Origin: Gonapodya prolifera JEL478
Lineage: Eukaryota; Monoblepharomycota; Monoblepharidomycetes; Monoblepharidales; Gonapodyaceae
NCBI GenBank assembly: GCA_001574975.1
Contig: KQ965770.1
Span: 78,960-142,959 of the forward strand
Direction of reading: 5' to 3'
Length of the DNA: 64,000 nucleotides
Part shown: piece by piece, positions 12,345 through 24,253 of the stretch
Position numbering within the stretch: position 1 is the first letter of the stretch
How the letters are laid out: each line of letters begins with the position of its first letter
The notes under the pieces: model-generated
Seen by the model: only the letters and a program-made list of their open reading frames with translations
Database searches by the model: none
Told to the model about the DNA's origin: nothing
Program-made: the position numbers and the translations under genes

Positions 12345-12477
12345 CCCCCGAAAGGGTGCCCAAGGTGAGGTTCGAACTCGTGTTTTGTGACTCGAGCGAC
12401 AGTCAGCTAACCTACCGCGTTACTGGCAGGCATTGGCAGCAGGAGTATTTCAAGGGGGGTTTATGAAGGATGAAATA
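12345..12477 (+). repeat. Left copy of diverged direct repeat
   Basis: Starts 'CCCCCGAAAGGGTGCCCAAG' and ends 'AAGGATGAAATA'. It matches 13980-14098 at both ends in the same orientation (18 of 20 at the start; a perfect 12-bp match at the end), with a weaker match in the last ~60 bp. It marks the left edge of a CpG-starved block. Confidence 0.5.
12364..12432 (-). other. tRNA-like sequence (pseudo-tRNA or SINE head)
   Basis: Read on the minus strand, this has a box-A-like 'TAACGCGGTAGG' (10 of 12 to TRGCNNAGYNGG) and, about 35 bp on, a box-B-like 'GAGTTCGAACCTC'. A 5-bp stem (TGACT/AGTCA) lies between them but with an 8-nt loop. The outer end pairs TGCC with GGCA. The D and T stems pair poorly, so this is not a working tRNA; it could be a decayed tRNA or the RNA-polymerase-III head of a SINE. 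Confidence 0.3.
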
Positions 12478-13979
12478 CAAAATGGAGGGTGAAGTAGTGC
12501 TAAAAGTGAAGTGTGAACCTGGGCACGAGATAAAAACGAAAGAGAGCTGCTTTCACAAGGCAAACAAGGCAGAAAAAAAAATGGCATGAAATGAAACTAA
12601 AGCTAGTTTAGAGCACACAACCTTTCTAAACTATCACAAAACAGCATGTCATCAGTTTGAAGTTGTCCTGAGTGATGAAAGAATTGACAGCCAAACCAAT
12701 TGTAGACAGCCAAAACATCAATTAGAACTTGTGCCAGATACCCAACCAACATTTTGGCAGAGGTCCCAGGCTGACCAAAATTGCTGGAGTGCTCCTTATG
12801 AGAAAAGCAAAATTGAAAATGAATTTCAGAGTTTCCTTGGATTCAATATTTACCAGAATGTGGAGAGCAACTCCATGATTTAAAATAAATGGAATTGTGC
12901 AGTTTCTATTGATTGAAACAACATTCCTGGTGCTGGCCAATGATGGTAAACACCAAACCTCAAACCACTGGGGAAAATTCAGACCACAAAATCAGGCAAC
13001 ACTTTACTTGGTTGAACCATGGAGGCAACTTCTTGCACCCCCCATGAATGTTGTTGCACTTGTTTTTGGTTGGGGGTGGCTAGCAGTCCCATCTCCTATT
13101 GTGTGGAGGAATCAGATGAAATGCTCAATAGCCTGGGACTCCTTCTGAACTACACCCTGGGACCAATACCCATCCCAGATGCACCAAACAGGCATTGGAA
13201 CACGTGTTTTACTCTAAGGAACGCTTTGGTGCATGTGGAAACAGATTTGGGTGGCAAAGGCAAAAAGTTCCCTCATAAAAACAGCTCGTTGCCAGAAATC
13301 CCGGGAGGAGGTGTTCAAGTCCCAGTTGCTCAGGCAACTGGAACCCGATCCTGCTGTAATTCAAGAATCCATGAGCTGGTGCCAATGCGCATCTTTAGAG
13401 CTCATAATCATGAGATTTGGTCAAGAGTTGCTTCTGGGGGGTCATTTTGACACTGCGCTTATGCCATGAACTGCACACAAAATCCCCTGCCCCAACTGCT
13501 CCAGCACCCCCAGAGCGCTCAAAGACACATCAGAACACGCCGAAAATCTATGTCCTGTGTTTGAATATGGTCCCAGGGTGGTTGGTCAAAATATTGGTGG
13601 ATTGCCCCTTATGAAAATATGGTGAGGGGATGTACCTCCCGTCATGCAGTCCAGGAAACTTTTGCCCCAGGTACAGTAGCAGCCCCAAACTTTGCACAAC
13701 TCTCAAACTGCTTTTGGCGCGTCTTTTGAGCCCAGTTTCAAGTCCAGGGTGCAAGAAATGGGGGTGCAGTTGGGCTTCACACTTCGTGCAACGGCACAAA
13801 CCACCACCCACACATTCCTTTGATGCAACAGCTGCGTCATCAGTCTTTGAATTCTCACCACCAATCACACTTGACAACTACATTTTCAATCTATTGTGGG
13901 GCACTTTGCCTAGGCAACCCAGAAGAGCTTGTTCTGTGCCATGTCCTCCTGTGTGCTGTTGAACTTGATCTTCGTCAGA
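12478..13979. mobile_element. CpG-starved interspersed repeat, family unknown
   Basis: About 1.5 kb with composition unlike its GC-rich, CpG-rich surroundings. There is no CG dinucleotide at all from 12539 to 13202, and only about 18 in the whole 1.6 kb between the flanking repeats, while TG and CA are abundant. That is the footprint of cytosine methylation and deamination at CpG. Short reading frames are present on both strands but none shows a domain I know, so the element cannot be placed in a family. Related direct repeats lie at 12345-12477 and 13980-14098. It looks old and broken. Confidence 0.5.
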
Positions 13980-14098
13980 CCCCTGAAAGGGTGGCCAAGA
14001 AAATGACCAAACCCACAGGCCCCACACCCTCTGCGCACCGTCAGATGTCAGGTGTGGCACCAAGGAACTTTTCTGGAGGTTACTTAAAGGATGAAATA
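13980..14098 (+). repeat. Right copy of diverged direct repeat
   Basis: Starts 'CCCCTGAAAGGGTGGCCAAG' and ends with the same 'AAGGATGAAATA' (14087-14098) as the left copy (12466-12477). The spacing between copies is about 1,620-1,635 bp. The inner part is diverged. Confidence 0.5.
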
Positions 14099-14770
14099 AG
14101 GCTGTTTTGCATAACGGTCCTCGCACGCCACCTTGGAGTTGGGATGTCTCCCAAGGTGGTTGATATATGTAAATTGTTTGTTCTGTATTGACATGGGTAC
14201 TGTATCAAAGTATTTGGGTCTTGAGATAAATTCTACGACTGCTCACGCTGGGAATATCGACTGCGTTGGTGCTCTCCCGGACTGAAACATGTTTCTCAGG
14301 AAAAACGAAGTTTGTGGCGCGAACGTATCCCTGGCCACGATTACTACATATCTTGGGAAGGGGAGTGTCCCTCTCAGCTGGGCTATGTATTGTTGTTTGG
14401 TGAACAAAGGTGTTTTTCTCGCATTTTCGTTTATCCTGCCCTTTTCTCCTTTTGCCCCTTTGCCGGGACGTGCTCTGGGTTGCACCAGTTCTGACGTTCT
14501 TAGTCGGCCTGTACCGCCCTCTGTCGCGAAGGTTTCGTGGGGCACAGCAATGGTTGCGGCGCGCAACCCACACGACGAGACAGACAGAATCTGGCACAAA
14601 CCATCTGCACGCAACTAGTAGATACCGGGTTGCTTTTGTGAATTGGTGGAACGGTTGTCGGTCCGAAAGGCGGTCCGTGTAAAAAAGTTGATGAGAGCAC
14701 AGGTCGGGAGGCACCGCATCGCGGCAAGCTGACTCAGTCAATCCGTCCCTGCCATTTCCATTCACCCACG

Positions 14771-17700
14771 ATGGACGGAGGATTAAGCATCCCACCGGTG
14801 ACCGGCGCCGCATCTCGAGACAACGCCATGCTCGCGAATGGAAACGAAGGGGGACTGACCCGCAAGGGGTCCATGTCGACGGGATACCACGCGCACCGCT
14901 TCAGCGACAAGAACGCCCAGATGGAGCGCGTCGCAGCGCTGCTCAAGGAGAAAGGATTCATTCCACAGGAGCTCGTGGATCCCGAGGTTCAATGGTTCTA
15001 CGGGTGTGTTGTGTTGAGACCGTCGCCTATTGTCGGCCCGAGTTGTAACTCGAGGCGAACTTGTCTCCCTGGCGTGAATGAATTACCTTTTCAAGGAACC
15101 TGGGCATCGACGATGTTTACTTCCAGACCCAGTCCGTCGACACGGTCGCTGAGCACGTCCTTTCGCTGTACGGCGCCAAGATCTTTGCGTTTATCAAGTC
15201 GGAGCACTCGTTGGACATCAATCTCGAACGGGAAACGGACGAAGGAGCAGTCTATATTCATACGTCAAGGCCGGGAGTGACGACGCTGTCGGGAACCCAG
15301 TATGAGAAGAGGTGAGAAGGGAAGAGCATGTTGAGCCCATTTATTCCCTTTCGTCACGAAAGGAGTGAAAAAAGACCAAGTCAAACGATTGTAAATGAGC
15401 TGAAATGGCCCCTGGAGTATCTTTCATTCGTTGAGGTCTCGAGGATTGGGAACGCAAGGGAACCGACACCAAAAACGACGTTGTGGTGAAATCCCTTGCC
15501 GAGAGACCCGTAGTCTGAATATTTTCCTCCGTGCTGCATTTTGACTAGAATGGACGAGAAATATCTTGACCGCTCCGACACCAAAGCCGCCTACCGGCTT
15601 GAATCGTACCGCTCGTCCGGGACCATTTCTAACTCCCTCAGCTCGAGCCTCCGCTGCTACTTTATCTCGCGGTGCCAGTTTGTGAAATCTGACCCGACGC
15701 CTGAGGAAGCCACCAACATCGACCTTGTCTCAGACCGTGCTTTCCTGGAGCTCGCGACACAAAACACAAAGGACATTTACGGGAAGGTGATGCAGGAGGT
15801 CCTCAAGCGGACGGGTGCGGTCATTGAAGTGTTTGATGTGCCGAGCTCGAGGGAAAAGCGCCTGGTTATTGGGTACCGGTGAGTGGCAGGTGTGGTGTGA
15901 GGACAATTGACGTGTCTCAATGGTGGAACCCCAATCACTCCACTGTGCCACAGGCAAAGGACGACGCAGGGATTCTTCTCGTCTATTTCCGACCTTTACC
16001 ACTACTACGAGCTGTTCAGCTCCCGAAAATACGTCGGTGAGGCTCTTAATCCGAGTTCCATCGCGACACCGTCTCACATCTCGTCCCTTCTCATTTTGAC
16101 AGAGCAATTCTCCAACGGCGTCACGATCATCTCGCTCTATTTAAACCCAGTTCCAAACTCGATGGCACCGCCCATCGAGACCAGTATTTTGCAGGTGGTG
16201 AGAGAGGCCTCTCTCATCTACTGTCTCCCCATCACGGCGTTCCACGACTTGTTCCAACTTGGAAAGCTAAGCCGTAAGTCGACCAATCCCCTAAATGATT
16301 GATTCTTTCTCCGAAGCAACGCTAAAATTGCTGTTCCGGTCCAGTCCAAGAATCCATTTACGCTCACGTCGTGTGGATCTTCACGCAGCACTTCATCAAC
16401 CGCCTGGGGAACGACTACGTATCCCTGTCCTCTCTTCTAGACTCGTCCAACCCCGCCCACGCAGAAGTCTTGAGCTCCCTGAAGAAACGCCTGCGCTCCG
16501 AGACCTTCACGCGGGAATACCTTCAGGAGATCATTCGGCAGTACCCCGACCTGATCAACATGCTGTACGTTCACTTTGCAATGGTGCACTACATTCAGCC
16601 AAAGGAAGCGACGATTCGGTGAGTGTTGTAGTTGTAGGCCGTTGTTCGTTGTCGATGTGTGTCCAACGAATGTGCCGTTGCAAGCCCGTCGCTCTCGTTT
16701 CAACGCATGCAAACGTACCAACCGTTGACGGATGAAGAGATTGCGGAGAAGATTAAACACACAGTTCAGAACACACACGAGAGGATGGTGAGTGTTACTT
16801 GACACAACTCCAATAGTGCCTCCATCAAAAAAGAAACCTTCGACATGCAGGTTTTCGACGCCATCCTCGCCTTCAACAACCATGTCCTCAAAACTAACTT
16901 CTATCAGCCGACAAAAGTGGCAATTTCTTTCCGCCTTGACCCTTCCTTCCTTCCAGCGTCCGAGTACCCTACAAAGCCGTTCGGCATGTTCTTGGTCATC
17001 GGGTCCGAGTTCAGAGGCTTCCACGTCCGCTTTAGGGATATTGCTCGGGGTGGTACGTCTGCGCTCTTGGTTACAAGTTTTCATTCGTGTTGCTATATTC
17101 ATTGTCCCTGCTTCAGGTATTCGAATTATCCGCTCTCGCAACCGGGAAGCGTTCTCCATCAACCTGCGGAATCTCTTTGACGAAAACTACAACCTTGCTA
17201 GCACACAACAGCGGAAGAACAAGGACATTCCCGAGGGTGGTTCGAAAGGCACGATTCTCCTCGACATGCATGCCCTCGACAAACCAAAGGTTGCCTTTGA
17301 GAAGTACGTCGACAGTATCTTGGACCTGTTACTCAAAGGTGAAACGCCAGGAATCAAGGAGGTTTGTTGCACGAGAATCCTGTCTTGGGAAATAGCGGAG
17401 GTGTCACGTTAACCTTGGCTGTAATACAGAAAATCGTTGACCTGTACAACAAACCCGAAATTCTCTTCTTTGGACCAGACGAGGGAACCGCTGACTACAT
17501 GGACTGGGCAGCCCTCTACGCGCGAAACCGGTGTGTGGCTGAAGGAAAGCCTTCTCTCGGTTACTCTTTACATGCTGTTTTACATTCTATAGGGGCTACA
17601 AAACTTGGAAAGCATTCACTACGGGAAAATCGCCCACTATTGGTGGTATTCCGCACGACACTTACGGCATGACCACCCGAGGCGTGCACCAATACGTTCT

Positions 17701-19119
17701 GGGTATTCTGAGAAAGCTCAACTTGAAGGAGGAGGACATTCGCAAACTGCAAACGGGTGGACCGGACGGAGATCTAGGCTCTAATGAGATTAGAATCAGC
17801 AAGGACAAAACAGTTGGTGAGCTTCCTTTCGGAGGGCGTCCACGGCGGCGCGCGTTTGACACTTCTCACCTCACCAGCGATTGTTGATGGCTCCGGCGTG
17901 ATCTTCGACCCCGATGGTCTCAATCGCACCGAGATCGATCGTCTTGCCACAAAGAGACAGATGATCAACTTCTTCGACGTCTCCAAACTTGGTCCCAATG
18001 GCTTCCGTGTCCTTGTCGATGAGACAAATGTCCAGCTGAAAGGTGACTAGTGGTTGGCCTGCGCCCAAACGGGATGAGTACTAACTGCAGTGCGAGCACA
18101 GACGGCACTTTAATTGATAGTGGTCTGAAATTCCGTAATGAATTCCACACCAGCCCAATTATCGATGCCGAGCTCTTTGTGCCTTGTGGCGGAAGGCCCG
18201 AAAGTATTGATCTGTCGAACTGGAAGGCATTGTTGAAATCAGATGGGACGCCTCGTTTCAAGTACATTGTCGAAGGAGCCAACTTGTTCATCACCCAAGT
18301 AAGGAAAAGAACTCCGCGCATATCATTGACTAGTATTGACCAGAGTTTATAGGAAGCGAGGTTGCGACTGGAGAAGGCTGGAACCATTCTGTTCAAAGAT
18401 GCCTCAGCCAACAAGGGTGGCGTGACCTCCTCGTCGCTTGAAGTACTTGCTGCTCTTGCATTCAGCGATGACGAGTTTGAGAAAGATATGATGGTGAAAG
18501 ACGGAGTCCTTCCCGAATTCTACAAGAAGTATGTCGAGGAGGTCCAGGCAACGATTGAGAACAACGCTGATCTCGAATTCGAATGGTGAGTCTTGCAGGA
18601 CGTAAGGCGCGCACAAATGCGTCAGCTCAACGTCATGATCTGTCGACCGCAGCCTGTGGAAAGAGGGAATCCGCACTGGAAAGCCAAAGTCTATTCTTTC
18701 GGATGAACTGTCGTACGCGATTGTCCGCCTCAACGAGGAGCTCCAGCACACGAGTCTGTGGGACAACGTCCCACTGCGCCGGATCATTTTGGAGGAAGCG
18801 ATTCCCGACCTGCTCCTTGAGAGACTCGGGCTCGACACAATCTTGAAGCGTGTTCCGGAATCTTATATCCAAGCGATTTTCGGAGCCTACTTGGCCAGTC
18901 GTTTCGGTAAGCTTGATTTCATAGAGTGCTTAGCGTTGCAAGCTCTGCAATTCGCCCTCTACTTCTCACACAGTGTACAAGTACGGGATTGAACCATCGC
19001 AGTTTGCCTTCTTCGATTATTTGGTACGTACAAGCACCTGCCAACCATTCTTGCGAACTCTCATTGGATGTTTGTCATTCCTCTAGTCCCCTTACCTCTC
19101 CAAGGTCAATGCGAAATAG
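14771..19119 (+). CDS. GDH2: NAD-specific glutamate dehydrogenase, large fungal type
   Basis: About 14 exons encode the ~115-kDa-class NAD-dependent glutamate dehydrogenase, which oxidises glutamate to 2-oxoglutarate and ammonia for nitrogen and carbon catabolism. The N-terminal region has 'VDTVAEHVLSLYGAKIFAF' and then 'YRLESYRSSG' and 'LRCYFISRCQF', hallmarks of this class. The catalytic and dinucleotide part includes 'FFGPDEGTADYMDWAA', 'GIPHDTYGMTTRGVHQYV', 'AIVDGSGVIFDPDGLNR', 'LFVPCGGRPESID', 'YIVEGANLF' and 'LFKDASANKGGVTSSSLEV'. The C-terminus is 'FDYLSPYLSKVNAK' followed by TAG. All expected blocks are present and in frame after removing short introns, and the intron near 15312-15546 is the longest. 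Length and order match fungal Gdh2. It converges with the deacetylase-like gene, with about 100 bp between stops. Confidence 0.97.
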
Positions 19120-19222
19120 ATCCTGCATACCCTAAGGCGTTGCTTATAACAGAAAAAATCACCTAAACATGTTTGTTTGAATATTTGATTCACGTTGATT
19201 CTATGCTCAGAGACTAGAGAGA

Positions 19223-20594
19223 CTAGACGATAAAGACATATGCAAGCAAAAGAATAGCTATGAGGAGGCTGGGAACGTGTCGCGTGTATCCTTGAGATCC
19301 TTTGGCGGCCGACTTTCCTTCGGATGTCGTGGGAGTAAGTGTGAGTTGGACCTCTGTGGCTGCAATGGACCCAATGGACACGGTTGCCGCCAAGGAAGCG
19401 GTGCTGTTTGACGATGACATAGTACCACAAGCTGGAATGCGGTGCATAAATGAAACAGTGATACAACTCCACGCGTTGACGTGATTTTCCCACCAAAAGA
19501 TACCCACAAGTTCGGTGAGGATTCTGGTCTCCAAGGCATGTTCCAATATCCACTGCGGTGTAATTATGAGCTGAGATCGTGGAGAATACGCCAGCGACAG
19601 AAACTGCGGTACACTGATACAAATCCCTTTCAACGGCGATGTAGCGGCCCCAGCCGTTTGGCAGAAGTTGAATAGTTTCGTTGTACTTTTTAATGATTGG
19701 GTTGCAAGAGACCACCGATCCATTGTAGGTTACGTTGTAGTCCATAGTGTCGTGGTTCCACCAGATTGGTACATATCCAAGGCTTCGTACAGCCTAGGGA
19801 ACCAAGTTATGTGAGCTCTTGCAGGAGAACCTCATGGTGGGAATGATACATTATCCACTCTGGCATCCACCTGACCGTAGTTCATCCAAATGTCTGCTCA
19901 TGCGCTCAAGAATTTGAATGAGTTGAGAGGGTGTTTTTCAAAGGGAACTCACACTTGGGTACTTTTGAGGTGTACGTTTGAATTCGCTGGCACTCAGTGA
20001 GGAGCTCCGAGATGATTTGATCGTCAGAAAGGGAACGTGGATCAACGGAAGTAATCCATCGCTGTCCTATAAAGTAACCAGCTTTGGTGGCCATTTGCAG
20101 TGGAACATTGTTCGCCACGTCATTTAAATCTAGGAGTGTGCGACGGAAACGATGTAGACTTGGGTACACAACAAAGTAGTACGACTACTCACATCGGTGG
20201 TCCACTTCCTGGAGAATGCAGAGAGCGAATTAAATGTCGCCGGTCGCGTTCCACGTTTTCAATTTAGACTCACGAAGGCCCTTCCGTGAATACCACGGCG
20301 ATTTGACCTTGGTTTTGACAGAACTGGGGGTACGACTCTTGAAGAGGTCGTTAGCGACTGGTGTGCTTCAACAGCGCGGACATACACATCCACACGTGTA
20401 TCGTCCGTGCATTCATTTCTCCGGTATGTGTCGCAGCTCTCAATCTACTCACGAGGATCAAACGACGAGACTACAGCACGTTTCTTACGAACGTGCGATC
20501 CGGAATGCGATGACTTCGAGTCGCTTGTCAAATAATATACTCCGATAGTCAGACACACGAAGATGGTGAAGCGGAAAGAGTTGATGATAGGCAT
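19223..20594 (-). CDS. Degenerate polysaccharide (chitin) deacetylase-like protein, GPI-type tail
   Basis: The architecture is that of fungal chitin deacetylase: N-terminal hydrophobic signal segment ('FTIFVCLTIGVYYL'), a NodB-like domain in several exons, a Ser/Thr-rich linker and a C-terminal hydrophobic GPI-type tail ('SLLIAILLLAYVFIV'). NodB blocks can be aligned: 'QIAVVFTEGPS' for the usual TFDDGP block, 'SLSDDQIISELL' after the usual H-x-W-S-H block, and 'YGQVDARVDNAVRSLGYVPI' for the RPPYG block. The catalytic parts are gone: Asp of the DD pair, both zinc-binding His, and Arg-Pro-Pro of RPPYG. The join near 20130 does not keep frame with standard splice sites. So this is either a pseudoenzyme or a pseudogene. 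It is divergent with the flavin-reductase-like gene (435 bp between starts). Confidence 0.6.
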
Positions 20595-21028
20595 TATGCC
20601 TGTTGTGGGATCGGGATTCTCATTTTGTTGAGCCACACGATCGCGGCAAATTCGGCCCCGTTCAACCGCTAACATCGAATCGTTTCTCACCGGGCCTTGA
20701 AACTCAGTGTCGGCGAGCCGCTCACCACTGCAGGAATCTATTATTGGGAGTCGAAACCCTCGCTCTTGGTCGATGTCCGGGCAGAGACCATATCCATACA
20801 GCACAACAGTCCCGACGGAGAGCCTCTCTCCTTTTAGTGAGGCTAGCATCAATTGATGACACGTGATTTCGATTCGGAATTGATGCGGATACCCAAACTT
20901 GCAGGAGGGCATAAAGCTTGTGAATAGTCCCAATCCCGAATGGCAACCGGGACAGACACAGAACCCGCCGGAAGGAAAGGTGTTATCTTTTGACGCCGCG
21001 TCCTTGGAGGCAAGGGAACGATGTGAGT

Positions 21029-21994
21029 ATGGCATCTGGAAGTGAAGTGGGATTGGGTAAGGGGATCACTGAATTCTCGACTTTAGATGGACTCATGATC
21101 AGCGGGATCGTCCCGCGACCAATTGCTCTTGTTACAACTGTCTCAAAGGAGCGGAAAATTGTGAATATGTGCGACATTTTTAGACTTTATCGGTGTCAGC
21201 AATGGAGCTTACCACAACTTTGAAGGGCACCATATTCGTTCTTTAACGCACTGTCGTCAGACCCTCCCACTTTGATTGTATCCACGATTCATAATCGCCA
21301 TGGAGCTCACAAGGATACTCTCGTGAACGCCAGGGAGACGGGCCACTTCGTCGTCAACATTATGAGCGAGCACTTTATTGAATCCGCCAACCACACGTGC
21401 GGGAACTTTCCGTGTAAGGCAACGCTCTGCCTTATGGAATAGATAGAGATACTAAAGCCTGATATCAGTTGAGGTGGATGAAACCGAGTATGCCGGGAGT
21501 AAGTTCTTTCCCCATCCTGTTCCCGAAATTTGGTTGTTGAGCGCACGCATTCTTTAGTCAAAGTCACTCCAGCTAAATCCATAGACGGAGTTGTCTGCGC
21601 GCACAGGTGACTACCGCTCGCTGACACTATCGTGTCCCACCTTACCGTTATTGTGGCAGCCTCTTTGCTATGGAGTGCAAGACCATTCAGCTGCTGCCAC
21701 TATTCAACGACGCCGGCCAAGAAACCACCTGTGCCATAATCGGGAGGGTTGTTCGCTTCCACATCCACGAATCTGTGTATGACGCAAAATCGAAAACAAT
21801 CATTCTTGAGAAGTATAGGTGAGCTTGAGCTTGTTGTATCAGCGGCGAGGCGAGGGACACCGTCATTTTAACACGCCGGACACAGGCCGGTAGCCCGCCT
21901 TGGTGGGGTTCGTTATGCAACAGTGAACCAAGTGTTCGAACTACAAAGGCCTTTCTTCGCCGATGGGAAAGCTCCCCCGAAACCAAAGATTTAG
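21029..21994 (+). CDS. Flavin-reductase-like (FMN-binding split-barrel) protein
   Basis: Six exons join in phase. The opening 'LDGLMISGIVPRPIALVTTV' is the signature of the flavin-reductase-like/DIM6-NTAB split barrel, followed by 'NMAPYSFFNALSSDPPTL', 'KDTLVNARETGHFVVNIM', 'GVVCAHS', 'MECKTIQLLPLF' and 'RLGGVRYATVNQVFELQRP'. Members bind FMN and act as flavin reductases or flavoprotein oxygenases; the fungal cytosolic members are poorly characterised. Length about 240 residues is normal. The join 'KIVN-MAPYS' uses a donor near 21169 and an acceptor near 21227. No redox partner gene is adjacent, so the substrate cannot be inferred. Confidence 0.85.
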
Positions 21995-22180
21995 CTCAAA
22001 CGGATATTTATCGTTTCTTAGAGCATTTATATGTTAGACGCGAGCTAAAGAGGCATCGTTTCATTGGGGAGTGTACATGGTGCCGTGGTCACGTTCGGTG
22101 AACCATACCTGAAAATCGAACCCTAATTCGCATGCGCTTGCGATTCTCCAGTCTTCAGAACTTCCTCAGACTCTCTCATA

Positions 22181-24253
22181 ATGGGTGATGCTAAATCATC
22201 ATACGATAAGCCGCTCGATGCGCGGTCGTGGGTTGGCCTCGCGACGTTCTTCGTCGTGGTCGGATTCTGCATCTTCCCCGTCCCCATTCGCCTCCCACGG
22301 GGATACCACCTACCAATCGACATCGCTACAGCACCCATCCTTGGCGTGGCGTTGCTTGGAGCCATTGGAGCGGTTGGAACGACGGAACTCCACAATGGAT
22401 TCATTGGTTCCGGAACAATACAGCCCTACGCCATCGTCATCCTCATATTCTCGCTAGCAGTCATATCTCTCTCCATCGACCTCACGGGGGCGTTCGGCCA
22501 TGTTGCTCTGCTCGTGGCTAAAAGGGCGGGGCATTCAGGTCCCAAACTTTGGCGGTCTCTCTTTTTCCTATCTGCCCTCATCGCAACCTTCTTTTCCAAC
22601 GATGTCGTTGTTTTGACTCTCACACCGATAATCCTCTACTTCTTGGAGGCCGCGAACGTAAGTTCGATCTGACGTCACGAATGTCATACCGCCCTCAACA
22701 AGGAATGCTGAGTCGCCAAGACCCAGGTATTTCGAGGGCATCAAGTACATTACGTATCTCACCGTCATTCCCTTCTTGATTGTAGATACCCGCAACTCCG
22801 TTCCTCCTTCCAGCATTCCAAATCGCCAATGTTGGATCCATCCTTCTGGTCCTCGGAAACCCCACCAACATACTCGTCGCCCAAGGAACGTCTCTCTCTT
22901 TTCTTGCGTACACCGCATGGATGGCACTTCCAACCGTTGTGGCCCTATGCACGTCGTATCTGTTGCTCTACCTTCTCTTTCGCTCTCGAACGCCCGCCAA
23001 CGTGGATCTTTCCCGCTTGGACGAATTACGGAGCAATCCCCGCTACCAAATACGAGACTGGGCCGGAGCGTGGTTCGGCTCGTTCTGCATGTGCGGTTGC
23101 CTCATCACGCTCTTGGTGGCGACCGTGTTCGACCACACGACCAATGTAGCGGTACTCTCAACACCTTGGGCTGGAGCGGCGCTCGTGAGAGATCTTGGAG
23201 CAGATATGTGGAAGTTTTTGGGGCGTGGTTCACACCGCCTAAACAGGAAAACCACAGCGGAACCCCCCGGCGACATGAAAGAAGCTGCCACTTCGGACGT
23301 CTCCATCGATCTCGAAAAAGATCTTCAGAAATCATCGAGCGCTGTAGAGCTCGAGGATGTATCTGATCGTGATCCGGTGTTTGAGAAAGAAAACGGTTCG
23401 AATGAGCTATTGATGATGGAGGGTGGGGAGGGCGCTTCGGATTCAAAGGACGTGGGCGAAACCAAACAGGACTGCTTCAAAGTCTCAATCGAGGACGTTG
23501 TCGAGAACCTCGAAACTCGTGAACAGATAGACGTAACAGGTCTGCATACTCGAGGTCCCCTTCCCACCTTGTGGGCGATTATGATGCGGTTGCCGTGGAA
23601 GATTGCCCCGTTTGCCATCGGAATGTTTATCCTGGTGGAGAGTCTGGATAGGGTCGGGTGGCTCGAGCGATTCGCGTGGGCGACGCAATTCTTGATGCCG
23701 AACTACGCTGTTGCGGTCGTGACTATTGGGATTGTCTCCACCTTGCTGTGTAATGGTATGTGCCGCTTCTTTTGAGACAGCGTGTGCGGTATGCGCGATG
23801 TTGAACTTCGTTGAACCCCAAAGTCACCTGCAATCTTCCCATGACGATTCTCTTGGTCCGTATTTTGAACCATCCCAAAGCATTTCCATTTACGACAGAC
23901 GTTGCGGAGCTGGCGAACCAGGATGTCATTCGCCAGGCAGCTCTTTGGGGAGTGGTCATTGGTGCGAACATTGGCGGAAACGTGACGCCGTTGGGAGCAC
24001 TAGCTGGTGAGAATTCCGTTGGAGTGCTGTATTTGTTCCTCTTCATGTGACTCGTTGTTTTGCAGGTCTCATGTGGCTCGACATCCTCAAGCGGTTCGAT
24101 GTGAAGGTTCCGTGGCGCCAGTTTGTGTACTACGGTGTCCTCACCTCCGTGGGGATCCTCGTCACGTCTCTCGCAGTGGTCGTTGCGGAGATGGCCGTCA
24201 TGCAGTCGTCGCTGTATCAGAACGCTCTTGGGAAATATTCCTCCTCTGGATAG
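22181..24253 (+). CDS. ArsB/NhaD-type (ion transporter superfamily) membrane protein
   Basis: A polytopic membrane protein with the ArsB/NhaD/SLC13 fold. Early helices include 'WVGLATFFVVVGFCIF' and 'PYAIVILIFSLAVISL'. The family blocks 'ATFFSNDVVVLTLTPI' and 'VGSILLVLGNPTNILVAQ' are present, and the matching second-half blocks 'NLPMTILLVRIL' and 'GANIGGNVTPLGALAGLMW'. A cytosolic loop of about 170 residues (about 23220-23560), acidic and Ser-rich, separates the halves. Homologues include bacterial arsenite pumps and Na+/H+ antiporters; in fungi such proteins are annotated as arsenical-pump or anion permeases, and the ion cannot be told from sequence. Introns near 22659-22786, 23757-23830 and 24006-24065 join in phase. 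The gene lies 186 bp after the flavin-reductase-like gene on the same strand. Confidence 0.88.
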
